Positions 32,020 to 42,752 of a stretch of DNA of 64,000 bases are shown here, piece by piece. The translations under genes and the position numbers were made by a program. A model generated the notes under the pieces. It did no database searches. It was given only the letters and a program-made list of their open reading frames with translations, and was not told the origin of the DNA. The stretch covers positions 1-64,000 of the forward strand of contig JALQPE010002266.1 in the NCBI GenBank assembly GCA_030407315.1, written 5' to 3'. The first letter of the stretch is position 1. The number at the start of each line of letters is the position of its first letter. This stretch comes from Asparagopsis taxiformis (Eukaryota > Rhodophyta > Florideophyceae > Bonnemaisoniales > Bonnemaisoniaceae).

Positions 32020-33008
32020 ATGTCCCTCAAACGAATGTCCATGTCGGAGATGGAAGCATCACAAAAATCTCCTGCTCCACTAACAGCAGTATATTCTCGA
32101 TTCTTTGTCTATAAGCTTAGGTTGGAAAACCAACAAATATACGCAAAAGCAGACGAGCCCTGTTCTACAAGGATTTTCATTGCTGACAAGCACTATCACT
32201 TACCGGGCTACTCTATTACGACACATGAACTCGAGCGATACCGGGTCAGGCCATGACTACGCGGCCGACCTGGCACGTGCCAAAACATCGAATTTATCAG
32301 CAGTGGAAGGAACAAAGGCAGTGATTGTCGTCCGAAACGCCGATGGGTCATACGCAGAAGATGGGTTTGGCAACAAAGTTGTAATGTTGACACCATGCTT
32401 AATTCCAAACGACAAGGACTCAAACGCATGGGAGGAAACATTTTTACTGTTTCTCCGTGAGACTGAAGAGGTATGTTTGCATTGATCAAATGTATTTCAA
32501 CTATGCGATCACGAACGATCGAAACTGACAAATGGTGCGTAAAATTGCGTCTGCAAAGATTGTGACATGTCCGTATCGAATCATCTACGTCCACTCTGGA
32601 TTCTCGCCGCCACTGTGGTTCGGTTGGTGGTTGATTGGATTACGGGCGCGTCTATCAAGGGCACACAGGAAGAACATTGCTGCATTGTCCGTTATTCATC
32701 CCACTGTGGCTATTCGATTTCTATTTCTGGCGTTACGGCCACTTGTCAGCAGTAATTTCTGGAAGAAAGTGCATTATGCAGATCGGATCGAGCTGCTATG
32801 GTTGGATGATATATTGTCGGAATCAACGGTTAGGAGATGTATTCCTCACAGCGTGATGGCGTATGAAGGATTGCTTATAGAGGAAGCGGAGCAAATGAGG
32901 GAAGCTGCCATCCAATTTGGTGTTCCGCTGATGGCACGAGAAGGGCCAATAGATAGCAATGGAAGTGGGCATCATCTTGGCGATTCTGGAACGCAGGGAA
33001 CAAGGTAA
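32020..33008 (+). CDS. BCH / CRAL-TRIO-like domain protein (BNIP2/CDC42GAP homology), two introns
   Basis: Exon 1 starts MSLKRMSMSEMEASQKSPAP. Exon 2 carries LARAKTSNLSAVEGTKAVIV and GFGNKVVMLTPCLIP. Exon 3 begins IVTCPYRIIYVHSGF and continues into ARLSRAHRKNIAALSVIHPT and FRPLVSS-type sequence (here LRPLVSSNFWKKVHYADRI). The pattern YxxxYxHSG...YRKNLKxLxIVHPT...RPFxSxKFWxK is that of the CRAL-TRIO_2/BCH domain found in BNIP2, ARHGAP1 and relatives, which bind small GTPases or lipids. No RhoGAP domain follows. Removing 32089-32152 and 32471-32558 keeps phase at both junctions. A start at 32225 without intron 1 is the alternative. Divergent to DXO with about 220 bp between starts. Confidence 0.65.
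32089..32152 (+). other. Intron 1 of BCH gene (64 nt)
   Basis: Begins GTATATTC and ends AAAAGCAG. Removal joins ...PLTA to TSPVLQGF in phase 0. The donor is less typical than that of intron 2. Confidence 0.5.
32471..32558 (+). other. Intron 2 of BCH gene (88 nt)
   Basis: Canonical GTATGT donor, a branch-point-like CTGAC at 32524-32528 and a CAAAG acceptor. Removal joins RETEE to IVTCPYR in phase 0 and restores the domain. Confidence 0.75.
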
Positions 33009-33562
33009 TAGTTGTGGCATATTTGTGTAAACGTTACTGTGCGATTAGTGTAGAGATTTGTTGGGGAGGCCGGTTGACGAATCTGTTTAGTATCGTTTCC
33101 TACTTCATCTGAAATTTGTCTGCTAGAGGGGTATCGAATGGATCTTTGACTATCGGTAGACAGGAATAAGATGCGGCACCTGGAGGCGATGTGTGGCGAT
33201 TTTGGTGATACCTGTTACATAACACTACAATTGACTGGAGATTGTGTGATCTATAAAGGAAGTGGAGGGTTACTGCGGCACAGTAGTTGTATGTGCAGTC
33301 CATATGAAATTGATTTAACTATGTTGATTTGTGTGAATGGATGGATAGCAACTGTAAACGGATGGAAATTTGCTGGAGTCATGTCTGTGCAGCCGACAAG
33401 TTGTTCGATCTATGGTCGAAGCGGTAAGGCGAATTGCGACCGACGTTCTGTCTAACAGGTGATACGATAAGTGGCCTCGTCCCAAATGACATTCGATTGC
33501 TGCTGATGCGAGGTGTACGACTACATTGGAAGGTATGCAGAGGCCATATTTATTGCGTCTAG
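33009..33562. other. Spacer before the MULE, nothing recognised
   Basis: A 94-residue chance frame (33171-33455) has no family resemblance. The right end is the left target-site flank of the MULE. Confidence 0.35.
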
Positions 33563-33571
33563 CTAGTAATC
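33563..33571. repeat. Left 9-bp target-site duplication of MULE
   Basis: CTAGTAATC directly abuts the left inverted repeat and is repeated exactly next to the right one. Confidence 0.9.
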
Positions 33572-34368
33572 ACTAGAACTTAAACACCCGGCTTAGAGAA
33601 GGAATTGATGGAAGCCTTGTCATATGTTGTGGCGAGGGGTGGTCACGGTTGTCCACATCGTAGGTAACGCGACTTGGTCGAGATTGGGAAATCCGAATAA
33701 ATCCAGCTCCGCCCAATTCCGGATTTACCGCCGCCGCCGGTGGGTACTGTAATGATAGCTGTAATTAAATGACGACATGCAATGAACTTCACGTGACTGA
33801 GCTGCCTCGTACGCACCGGTGCATATTCCCTATCCCCGGAACGACCGGTGTTGCGCCTGCGCCGCTCCAGTGGCATACCCATGGCAACAAATACCACCAA
33901 ACAGCTTTGAGTTCCTTCGTTCACTGCGCATCGGCGTGCTCAAAACCACACTGACAGCCCTGCTTCAACGACCGGCATTGTGCCTGCGCCGCTCCAGCAG
34001 CATACCACCACCGAAAAGCTTTGAGTTACTGCGTTCGCTGCGCACCGAGACGCACAAACACAACCACACTGACAGTCCTGCTTCTACATTCATGCAAACT
34101 GCTGCAGATACGCTGGAGCTGATCACACTGATGCTCAATTCCGTGAACGCCACTTCACAAATACGCACACGGCTTCCCTGCTCCTACATTCCGAAACGAA
34201 AGCTTCCGCACTTTTCTTTGTGCTCTTCAATTGGATAACAAGCACTGCGCAAACGTCCAAACTGTCCTCCCTGCTGTTGCCCACGCTGCACACTACCGCC
34301 CGCACATTGATAATCGTATTGATCTTTGTTTATGGAACGGCCACATGATCCACACACCGATATTGCTG
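33572..34368 (+). repeat. Left terminal inverted repeat of MULE (about 797 bp)
   Basis: Matches the complement of 37205-38002 almost without difference until the motif ATTGCTG, where similarity stops, 35 bases before the transposase ATG. The transposase promoter must therefore lie within the repeat. It contains two degenerate tandem units of about 125 bp (separate entry). Confidence 0.92.
33841..34089. repeat. Two degenerate tandem units within the MULE inverted repeat
   Basis: The unit starting ACGACCGGTGTTGCGCCTGC at 33841 recurs as ACGACCGGCATTGTGCCTGC at 33968. Both run through CCGCTCCAG, GCATACC, AGCTTTGAGTT and ACCACACTGACAG to CCTGCTTC. Similarity is high but not perfect. The same pair is present, inverted, in the right repeat. 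Confidence 0.8.
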
Positions 34369-34402
34369 CAGTACATTGGTAATAGGAGGTATAGACAGCA
34401 AA

Positions 34403-36941
34403 ATGGCAATTGAAGAGAGCAATTTCGAGGGAGACAATGAAATACTCTCCAACACATTTGACAACGCAAAAGAAATATATCATGACGCATTCGGTAATGA
34501 GTTTCCAACTGTTGAAGATGTTGCTTTCTATTTTTCTGAAGCCTATGCATTACCATTGGAGTCGGTGGAGTCCAGCATCGAAGAGCTATTCTCTTCTGAA
34601 GAATACGTTGTAGATGAGAATGTTTTTTGGTCATTAAAGGCTTTTGTTGTTGACAAAAGTGTAGCAGTGACGGAAGCAAGAAGCTTGTTCTGTTGTAAAT
34701 GCTCAAAGTGCTTGAAACGTAAGCAGAGCATCCAGTTTGTAACCAATGAGCTCTCAATCAGTGCACATTGCAATGAATGCAGGAGGACATGTATTGTTGA
34801 TGAAATACCCCAAAAAATATACTTTTGTGGGGATTTGGATGATTGTAGAACTGGAGGAGAGGCGATTGCAGCATGGCATAGTTACAATCATGCTGCAGCT
34901 AGGAATCTGCGATGGCCAATAGAGTGTGTTTACTACAGCTGGAGATCTCGCTCTGTGCTTGGAATGGTAGCTGATTTTAGCTCGGAGGAAGAGCGCAGAG
35001 AAGTGGAGACGGGATTAATTGCACTTTTGAAAGGTGCTGACGGATATAGCTACATTGCTAACAAGATGAAATGCACATCGACGCGTTGGATATGCAGCCA
35101 GCTGCAAAACAGACGTAAGAGTCAGTATGCGAGTGACCGGGAAGGCAAAAAGAGGAGAAGGACTTCTAAGAAAGAGTATGGCTGTGAGGGCTCTGTAAAT
35201 GTATGCTATGGAAAGCAGAGGCGCTTAAAAGTTACAGTTACACATGGGCTTTGCCATGAAAGCCCTCAGAAAGTCATTGCAATGACAGAAAATGTCCGGA
35301 AAGCCATCAGGGATCTGACCAATTTGGGTTTGTCTCCGTTCCAAATATCTGTTCGGATTAGAAATATGTTTGGCACTCCCTTCGCATACATGAACATATA
35401 TAATGTCTGGAGCGAGACAGTAGCCTCTCAATTTCGTACCAGTGCAGATCCTAAGGAATCTGCTCTAGCGTTTGTATCTGGTGCTGAAAATTTGGAATTG
35501 GTTTTGCAATTAACTTCTCCTTTCGCACTTGGGATGGTAACGTCGATTGGAAAAGAGATATGCGAGAAATGGAACATAATCGAGGCGTTTATTGATTCAA
35601 CATACAAGACTAACTCTACAAAATTAGAGTTGTTTGCAGTGATCGGTTCAGTTCTGGGCGTTGGGTTCCCGATCGCTTACCTCTTGTTAGAGGCAGGAAG
35701 TATCGAATGCAACCGGACCAGGCTACAATCTATCACTCAATTCCTCGCTGCTGTGCGATCTACAATCCCCGATCTGCGCCCATCATTTTTCTTTACAGAC
35801 AAAGATTTGGGGCAGATCGGTGCTATCAAAACAGCTTTCGAACTTCTGCCATCGATATGTTTGTGGCACATGAAGCAAGCAATACGGCGGAAAATCAATG
35901 CTATCTGTAGAGATGGCCATAGGGAACTGAGGGAAAAGGAGATGAGGATACTGCAACTAGTCACTAGACACTACAACATGCATTCTTCTTTTCAACCTGA
36001 GTTACGTATTCAGTCAGGTCTTGCAGACGCAAGAATTGAGATAGCTAGATTGTGGGAAGGAAGTGATGATTTTGGGATGATTTCATATTTACTATGCAAT
36101 TGGTATTCGGATGACGTTTTCAAATTGTGGGGAAGGCGACACAATCAAGTTATCCCAATTGCCCGGACCACAATGATGGTGGAAGCGCATTGGTCAAGGT
36201 TGAAACGCGTATATTTGTTACCCTACAATCGGCCAAAATGTGACTTTTTAGTTTACATTCTATCCGTAGTGGTTCTCCCCCGATTCTCCGCTGACTTTGA
36301 GCTTCTCTGTTCGGGTATTAAGAAGCCTGTATGGTGGAGGCACTTTGTCAGTGAATGGAATCGTCTATGTTCGATTCCCCTCACAAAAAATCACATTACT
36401 AACAGACTGCGATGGACATGTACATGTGAAGGTTTTCTACATAGCCGATTTTTTTCTGTGCAAGCACTTGACTTCCGGAATGACCTGTCCGAACTACCGT
36501 GATGTCGTACGAAGTAGATCTCCTCCGTTTCTCAGTTTTAAAAGGGTTGAGAACAGGTATAGAGCGACAATTCTAGGTGAATAAAAGCAGAATTCACTGC
36601 ATACGGGTGAAGAAAATTCAATTGAAACAGCCCAAATTGGTACATCCGCAACTACATCTGTTCATGCTGCGCATGCTGTACCAGGTATAATTGTTTCTAG
36701 ATCACGCGATACGGAAGAGCTACAGCCCACCGATACAGCTAGAAAGTTACAAGATCTTTTCGCTTGGGGCATCAAACACGTCCGTGATTTATCAGAAAAT
36801 GAGTCTGGAAGCCGCCAAATTGACCATCTTTTCCGTGTTTTGCAGCGCTACAGAACGTACCATGATAGAGTGTCAAGAAATCTTAATGCACGTGGTGCAC
36901 CACGGACATGGGAAAACGAGGATGTCCTCAATCTTCCCTAA
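34403..36941 (+). pseudogene. MULE transposase with SWIM finger, broken by one frameshift and one stop
   Basis: An open frame from ATG 34403 runs 699 residues to 36502. Its N-terminal Cys cluster (CCKCSKCLKRKQ then HCNECRRTC, about residue 96) is a zinc-binding type. The MULE DDE core follows: Asp in EAFIDSTYKTN (about 396), Asp in FFTDKDLGQIGAIK (about 464), the LWHMKQAIRRKI motif and Glu in MMVEAHWSRLKR (about 592). A SWIM zinc finger begins WTCTCEGFLHSRF but its second half, LCKHL, lies in the next frame, because a run near 36450-36457 has one T too many. That frame continues to TAA at 36582-36584. Beyond this stop, coding-like sequence (RKLQDLFAWGIKHVRDL and RVLQRYRTYHDRVSRN) runs to TAA 36939. 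The ancestral protein was thus about 845 residues. Confidence 0.88.
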
Positions 36942-37204
36942 TAAACCATTAAAGTTCCCTCTCTGTTCGCTATCCACCCATGCTATGCAATGGCATGGCA
37001 TGACACAATAACCGGATCAGCACATCGCGGAATTGTTTCCTTCGTCTATTCATTCCATATCAGGGCCTGTTACCCTTTCCAAACCAATGAATCAACCTAA
37101 ATTCCGCTTCTCTATCATTCAATACCAGTACCTGGAACCGACGGCTTCAAGCACATCTGAAATGTATTGAATCCAACAACATTCTATCTTCCTTGATCCA
37201 TAAC

Positions 37205-38002
37205 CAGCAATGTCAGTGTGTGGATCATGTGGCCGTTCCATAAACAAAGATCAATACGATTATCAATGTGCGGGCGGTAGTGTGCAGCGTGGGCAACAGC
37301 AGGGAGGACAGTTTGGACGTTTGCGCAGTGCTTGTTATCCAATTGAAGAGCACAAAGAAAAGTGCGGAAGCTTTCGTTTCGGAATGTAGGAGCAGGGAAG
37401 CCGTGTGCGTATTTGTGAAGTGGCGTTCACGGAATTGAGCATCAGTGTGATCAGCTCCAGCGTATCTGCAGCAGTTTGCATGAATGTAGAAGCAGGACTG
37501 TCAGTGTGGTTGTGTTTGTGCGTCTCGGTGCGCAGCGAACGCAGTAACTCAAAGCTTTTCGGTGGTGGGTATGCTGCTGGAGCGGCGCAGGCACAATGCC
37601 GGTCGTTGAAGCAGGGCTGTCAGTGTGGTTTTGAGCACGCCGATGCGCAGTGAACGAAGGAACTCAAAGCTGTTTGGTGGTATTTGTTGCCATGGGTATG
37701 CCACTGGAGCGGCGCAGGCGCAACACCGGTCGTTCCGGGGATAGGGAATATGCACCGGTGCGTACGAGGCAGCTCAGTCACGTGAAGTTCATTGCATGTC
37801 GTCATTTAATTACAGCTATCATTACAGTACCCACCGGCGGCGGCGGTAAATCCGGAATTGGGCGGAGCTGGATTTATTCGGATTTCCCAATCTCGACCAA
37901 GTCGCGTTACCTACGATGTGGACAACCGTGACCACCCCTCGCCACAACATATGACAAGGCTTCCATCAATTCCTTCTCTAAGCCGGGTGTTTAAGTTCTA
38001 GT
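37205..38002 (-). repeat. Right terminal inverted repeat of MULE (about 798 bp)
   Basis: Inverted copy of the left end. One extra G near 37568 is the only length difference I can identify, and two substitutions lie near the inner border. Confidence 0.92.
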
Positions 38003-38011
38003 CTAGTAATC
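38003..38011. repeat. Right 9-bp target-site duplication of MULE
   Basis: CTAGTAATC directly follows the end of the right inverted repeat and matches the left flank exactly. Confidence 0.9.
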
Positions 38012-39163
38012 AGAACATTTGTGGGTATATTTAGGAGCACAGCGGATTGTACTGTACGGTGCGCTGTACTAAACGATTGAAGCACAGGCGGTCCAGTGTA
38101 AGTTGAGAGTACAGCAAAATGTACAGTACTGTACAGTATTATTTGCCGCGCTTTGTTCAGAAACATCTACAACGACGTTGCCTTGTTGAAATCACATCAC
38201 TTTATTGGCAGCCTCCTGGATGCAATGTTGGGGCAACTCGGAACATCTGGCGATCTACGTTGCTGGGCGGCTAATGAAACCACAGCCGTGTATCTGCACC
38301 AAAATGCAGGTTGACTGCATGAAGGGACGCAACGTGCCATCTGGACTATTACATAACTGCGGTCTAAAATTAAGTCTTCATATAACGCACACATTATTAT
38401 AATTCCACCGCACTGCAACTGTCAGTAGCCAACAGCATTTTGACAACTGGCTACGCAGTGCCTGACTGGTTGGTTAACTTTCTCACCTTATCATGTACGG
38501 CCTTGTTAAATTGAATTACTACAACCAGCGTACAGTAAATTAAATTCAGGTGGACTGCCTGCCTTGCAGCAGCAGCGCAGAGTCCATCTCGTCGTTGGGC
38601 TGACACTGAATTTGCAGAATTTTCGTAAACTTTTGTACGCTCGAGAAACGTCGCGCAACCACCCATCCTCTGGACCGACGGCGACCACACGGCCAAGTTT
38701 CCGCCCCCAGTCAGAAGCGGGCCAGCAGAAGATCGCTGTGTACTCGCGTCTGGCCTGACTGACGTCGTAGATCAGCTCATGTAATTACGGCGCAACGCAC
38801 ATGACCACAGAGCATCGACAAGTGTCATCGGCATCGGCTTCGGTCTGTCGTCCGCTACAAATGTGTAGATAAACCACCGTGTCATTCCTCCCGTCACCCA
38901 ACCACACTGTTGCTACAGTAAACTCACCTTGATTTGTAAACCACTATTACCATTCCCAACTCGCGAACAACACACGCCACATTCGCCTCCTACCGCAGCG
39001 CAGCGCAACGCGACCCGACGCGACCCGACACGACGCCACCACCGCTCCCCGACCACCGCCATTACCATTCGTCATATCGCCCATCCGCCACCACCCCCTC
39101 CGCGCCGGTTAGCTCGTTTGCACGCGCCATCCGTCCGCGTCAGATCCGCTATCCCGCACAGTC
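38012..39163. other. Spacer upstream of the transporter gene
   Basis: No gene is recognised. It holds a perfect 14-bp palindrome GTACAGTACTGTAC near 38119 in GTAC-rich sequence and a CGACCCGACGCGACCC-type simple repeat near 39010. The last few hundred bases should contain the promoter and 5' leader of the SLC35E-like gene. Confidence 0.4.
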
Positions 39164-40201
39164 ATGGCCGTCAAGCAAAGTAATGACGGACAGCCGCTGC
39201 TCCGCGACGTGGCCGGAACACCGAGTACCCAAAATTTCGCCGAAAAATCTATCCCCTCAGATCCGAAGGAGCCGTCAACGCGTGAAGTCATCGCCGTCAT
39301 TGCTTTCAACTTCTTCTCCTCGACCGGTATCGTGTCTGCCAATAAGGTCGTCTTTGAGAGCGGCTTCAAATATGGCGCCACCCTCACCTTTATTCACTTT
39401 GTCTGCACCACGATAGGGCTGCTCATTCTCGCTAAACTCGGCGTCTTCACGCCCAAGAAACTCGACATTCGCAAAGCCCTCAAACTCGCTGTGGCTGGTA
39501 TGGGCTTTGTCGTCTTTTCTAACCTTAGTTTGCAGTATAACTCGGTCGGCTTTTATCAGGTCATGAAGCATATGACTGTTGTGGGCGTCATTATCATCGA
39601 GGCCATTGTGTTCCGAAAGTATCTTCCAAATATTTTCTTGGGCGCTCTCGCCACCATGTGTACAGGTGTGCTTATCACGGGTACTACAGACTTTAAGCTC
39701 AACTATGTCGGAACGCTATTTGCATTGGCCAACATTCTCTGCACATCATTCTATCAAATTTGGTGTGGTTCGCTGCAAAGATCTCTCGAAGCCAATCCGC
39801 TCCAGCTTCAGTTGTATATTGCACCCCTCTCAGCGCTCTCTATAATTCCCATCATGCCTATTTTTGATAACTACTCCTTGACATCGCCAGACTCCATTTT
39901 CCATTTTGTGCCCACCCAGTTCAATGTATCTGCAATCCTCTTCACTGGTTTACTCGCCCTATGCGTCAACATCTCAATCTTCCTTGTTATTGGCAAGACT
40001 TCTGCCGTAACATACAATGTTGTCGGAAACGGAAAGACAGCATTCTTGTTCTGTGTGGATTTCATATTTTTCGGAAGACCATTCGCACCGACAAATGTGT
40101 TTGGCATGGGCACAACTCTTGCTGGAGTCGTTTGGTATACGCAACTCAAGCTGAAAGCACGCGCAGAAGCAGATAAGTCAGAGAAATCTGGGAGTTCATA
40201 G
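39164..40201 (+). CDS. Nucleotide-sugar / triose-phosphate-translocator family transporter (SLC35E3-like)
   Basis: The product of 345 residues has about ten membrane segments in the EamA/TPT fold. The N-terminal tail is cytosolic and not transit-peptide-like, which argues for Golgi or another endomembrane rather than plastid. Helices include VIAVIAFNFFSSTGIVSANK (the family start with conserved Asn-Lys), TLTFIHFVCTTIGLLIL, MKHMTVVGVIIIEAIVF and, near the end, SAVTYNVVGNGKTAFLF, the conserved TPT-family VxGxxK region. In plants and animals the SLC35E3/UUAT group carries UDP-sugars in exchange for UMP. The substrate here cannot be read from sequence. Length is normal, with no introns. Convergent with the desaturase, 234 bp apart. 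Confidence 0.85.
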   Translation: MAVKQSNDGQPLLRDVAGTPSTQNFAEKSIPSDPKEPSTREVIAVIAFNFFSSTGIVSANKVVFESGFKYGATLTFIHFVCTTIGLLILAKLGVFTPKKLDIRKALKLAVAGMGFVVFSNLSLQYNSVGFYQVMKHMTVVGVIIIEAIVFRKYLPNIFLGALATMCTGVLITGTTDFKLNYVGTLFALANILCTSFYQIWCGSLQRSLEANPLQLQLYIAPLSALSIIPIMPIFDNYSLTSPDSIFHFVPTQFNVSAILFTGLLALCVNISIFLVIGKTSAVTYNVVGNGKTAFLFCVDFIFFGRPFAPTNVFGMGTTLAGVVWYTQLKLKARAEADKSEKSGSS

Positions 40202-40435
40202 ACTGTAGAGATATGTGAAGCACATTATTGTCATCGCTCTGTAAAAGACCTGTTTTATGTCACACAATGCATATACACAATCGATGGATTACTCTTTAAT
40301 CATTTGTACAATATGCCAGAGTCACAGTGCAACTTCTGATACATGTTGAATTAGTAATCGTACCATAAGATCAAGCGGTTGTACTACCAAAACGAAGCAA
40401 ACCAAAAAGAACAGTTACACTCAAGTACATAGCAA

Positions 40436-41593
40436 TTATGCTTTGGGAATGACGAAAATATCAGTCGAGTCAGGAATGACATGGTTAGCTCTCCAAGCTC
40501 TGAAGCTTTCCGGAATCTGACAGAGCGGGTTCTGCGATTCGATCTTGTGCAGATCGCCAAGGAAAGGTTTGACAGCTTCATTGGCCTCCCTCAAATGATA
40601 GTGCGGGATGGCAGGGAACAAATGATGCACGACATGTGTGCCGATATCATGATGGAAGTGTTCGAGCAGACCGTACACTCGATCCACTGATTCAAGATTT
40701 CCTCGCACGTAATTCCAGTTTTTGGTGTTATACCATCTGGTCCCAGGTTCGGTGTGGTGCAAAAAGGTGACTACGAGGAGCCATGTGCAATAGATTAAGT
40801 AGGGAACACCGTAATAGGTGAAGAGCTTTGTGAAGCCGAATTGAATGCCACATATAGCCAGGAACGAGGCCATGACACCCCAGCAGGTTACAGAGAGTGC
40901 AATCATAGGGCGTTCGTCTTTGGTGAAGAGCTCCGACTTGAGAGAAAAGTGCGATCCATTCTTCATGGAATTGCCGTATCCTTTGATAAGATAGACAGGG
41001 TATGCGAGGACACCCAAAAAGTAAAGTTCGCCGTAGATGAAGCGAGCGATAGCAGGTACACCGCTATACTCTGATTCGGGCATGGGATAAAAGATCTCGT
41101 CCTTTTCGTAGTTTCCAGTGTTCTTGTGGTGCTTTCTGTGCGAAATTCTCCAGGAATGGAAGGGAACGAGAATGGCGGAATGGAGGATATGTCCGAAAAA
41201 CGAGTTGACACTCTTGTAACGCGAGAAGGAACCATGTCCGCAATCGTGGCCGAGGACGAAGACGGCCCACATGAAGAATCCGGTGAAGAACCAGAAAAAG
41301 GGAAGATAGAGAGTGTGATAGGGTGTACCGTAGGTGAGGTAGGCGCCGTAGTAGAGGGCGGAGATCAAGAGGGCATCGCGAATGACATAGTAAATGCTGA
41401 GGGAGAGGTTGGGCTTGAAGCAATGGGCGGGGATGTGGCGCTTAATTTCGGAGAGGGAGGGGATTTTGTCGTCGGGGACATGTGCAGCCTTGGCTGTTTG
41501 CACATCGCCATAGAGGTTCATGTGGTCCACATCGGTATTGACGGCGTGTCTTAGCGATGCATGGGGGACGCTATCAATTGCTCCGGGGGCCAT
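40436..41593 (-). CDS. Delta-12 (omega-6) fatty acid desaturase, FAD2-like
   Basis: The product of 385 residues has the three histidine boxes of membrane desaturases: HDCGH at 116-120, HRKHH at 152-156 and HVVHH near 318. The surrounding motifs (WAVFVLGHDCGHGSFSRY, SWRISHRKHHKNTG and DIGTHVVHHLFPAIPHYH) are those of the FAD2/FAD3 group. It has four to five membrane spans and no plastid leader, so the ER is likely. The enzyme inserts the second double bond into oleoyl lipids; an omega-3 (FAD3) role cannot be excluded from sequence alone. Length fits the family and there is no cytochrome b5 fusion. It is intronless. Confidence 0.88.
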   Translation of the reverse strand: MAPGAIDSVPHASLRHAVNTDVDHMNLYGDVQTAKAAHVPDDKIPSLSEIKRHIPAHCFKPNLSLSIYYVIRDALLISALYYGAYLTYGTPYHTLYLPFFWFFTGFFMWAVFVLGHDCGHGSFSRYKSVNSFFGHILHSAILVPFHSWRISHRKHHKNTGNYEKDEIFYPMPESEYSGVPAIARFIYGELYFLGVLAYPVYLIKGYGNSMKNGSHFSLKSELFTKDERPMIALSVTCWGVMASFLAICGIQFGFTKLFTYYGVPYLIYCTWLLVVTFLHHTEPGTRWYNTKNWNYVRGNLESVDRVYGLLEHFHHDIGTHVVHHLFPAIPHYHLREANEAVKPFLGDLHKIESQNPLCQIPESFRAWRANHVIPDSTDIFVIPKA

Positions 41594-42752
41594 TGTGGAC
41601 GGTGAGGGATGTGCGAGCGGGTGGTCGAACAGTGTGGAGACAGCGACAATGAATTGGTCAAAGGATGGACGGATCGGATGGTGAGGGATGAAATATGTAT
41701 CTAGACGCGGTGTTGAGCGGTGGGTGGCGGGTTTGTAGCGGAGGTCAATCGAGAAATGGAGATGTTTGTTGGTGGGTGGGCGCGTGGGCGCAAATTGGCA
41801 ATGTGCGGCCGACGCGGCTTGCCGATTTGGTATCCGGGCAATATGATGCGTGATTTAACAATAAAACAATGGGAATTATAGTGAGTTTTCGTTTGGGGAA
41901 TGCAGCGAGCGCTCTCCTCGGAGGGTATGTACAGTAGCGCGATAGATAGAATGCAGTGCAGCGCGGCACTGGTGAATTCAAGTTGGCCGGCCGTCGTTGA
42001 TTGTGTGGATGCATGCCTGCGATTGCACTTGTTGCTACTTTCGGTGGCAACGACGTTCGGCCGACGCATCGAATCATTGGATTTGGCTGATGGGTGCCGT
42101 GCCGAATACCCTCGGATCATCCAGATGTGCGTTACGCGAGCGATGTCGGCCCAATTTGGTTCTCCACGAAATATAATCGATCGGGCGGCTGTCAATGATC
42201 GCAATATCTTAGCGGTGATTTATCAACCACTCAGATTTCGTGCTTGTTATAATCGCTTGTTTACCTTCGTGACGTTACCGGTTTCAAATACCATTTTGTA
42301 ATTTTTTCGGTTTTTAGGCATTTTTTAAATGACGTTTGTCACGTCATGGCGCAAATCAACCATTTCCTGCCTACCTACGTTGAACACGTAACCCTTGTAA
42401 CGTATCCATCTCTCGATGTTCTCAGTGCCTGTTAGACAAAACATCCCCTCCGTCATTACAAAATTCGTGGCTGATATCCATTATTGGTAGATCTCACTCA
42501 CGATGAGATCACGCGAGGACGTTTCGAGCTTGTGGCAAAAATAATCGAAAATTCTAGCCATGATGCGATACACGTGTTATTCAATTCATCTTTTCTCTTT
42601 TTTGAAAATGAAATAAATTTAAACATCGTTGCCACCTTGCCGCTGTGTCTCAATCCGTCCCACCCAACCTCACGGACCTGAGCACGTTCACACTCATGGT
42701 AATTCAAGGCGTGCCCATCTATATACACATTATTCACGTCGGCGTTTCCCGC
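41594..42752. other. Intergenic stretch, nothing recognised
   Basis: Desaturase promoter side on the left; the right end is 3' of the next minus-strand gene. No repeats, RNAs or convincing frames are seen. Confidence 0.4.

Larger units (their letters stand above)
33572..38002. mobile_element. Mutator-like element (MULE), 4431 bp
   Basis: A complete DNA transposon. Both ends share about 797 bp of near-identical inverted sequence, beginning ACTAGAACTTAAACACCCGG on the left and its complement on the right. It is flanked on both sides by the 9-bp direct repeat CTAGTAATC, the target duplication length usual for Mutator. The interior holds one transposase gene on the plus strand. Paired positions sum to 71574 in the outer part of the repeat and to 71573 further in, because the right copy has one extra G. 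High TIR identity means a recent insertion. The transposase is broken (see its entry), so movement would need another copy in trans. Confidence 0.93.

Noticed and set aside
33643..33924. 93-residue frame present in both MULE inverted repeats
   Set aside because: It is identical in both repeats only because they are copies; there is no protein-like pattern and no start context.
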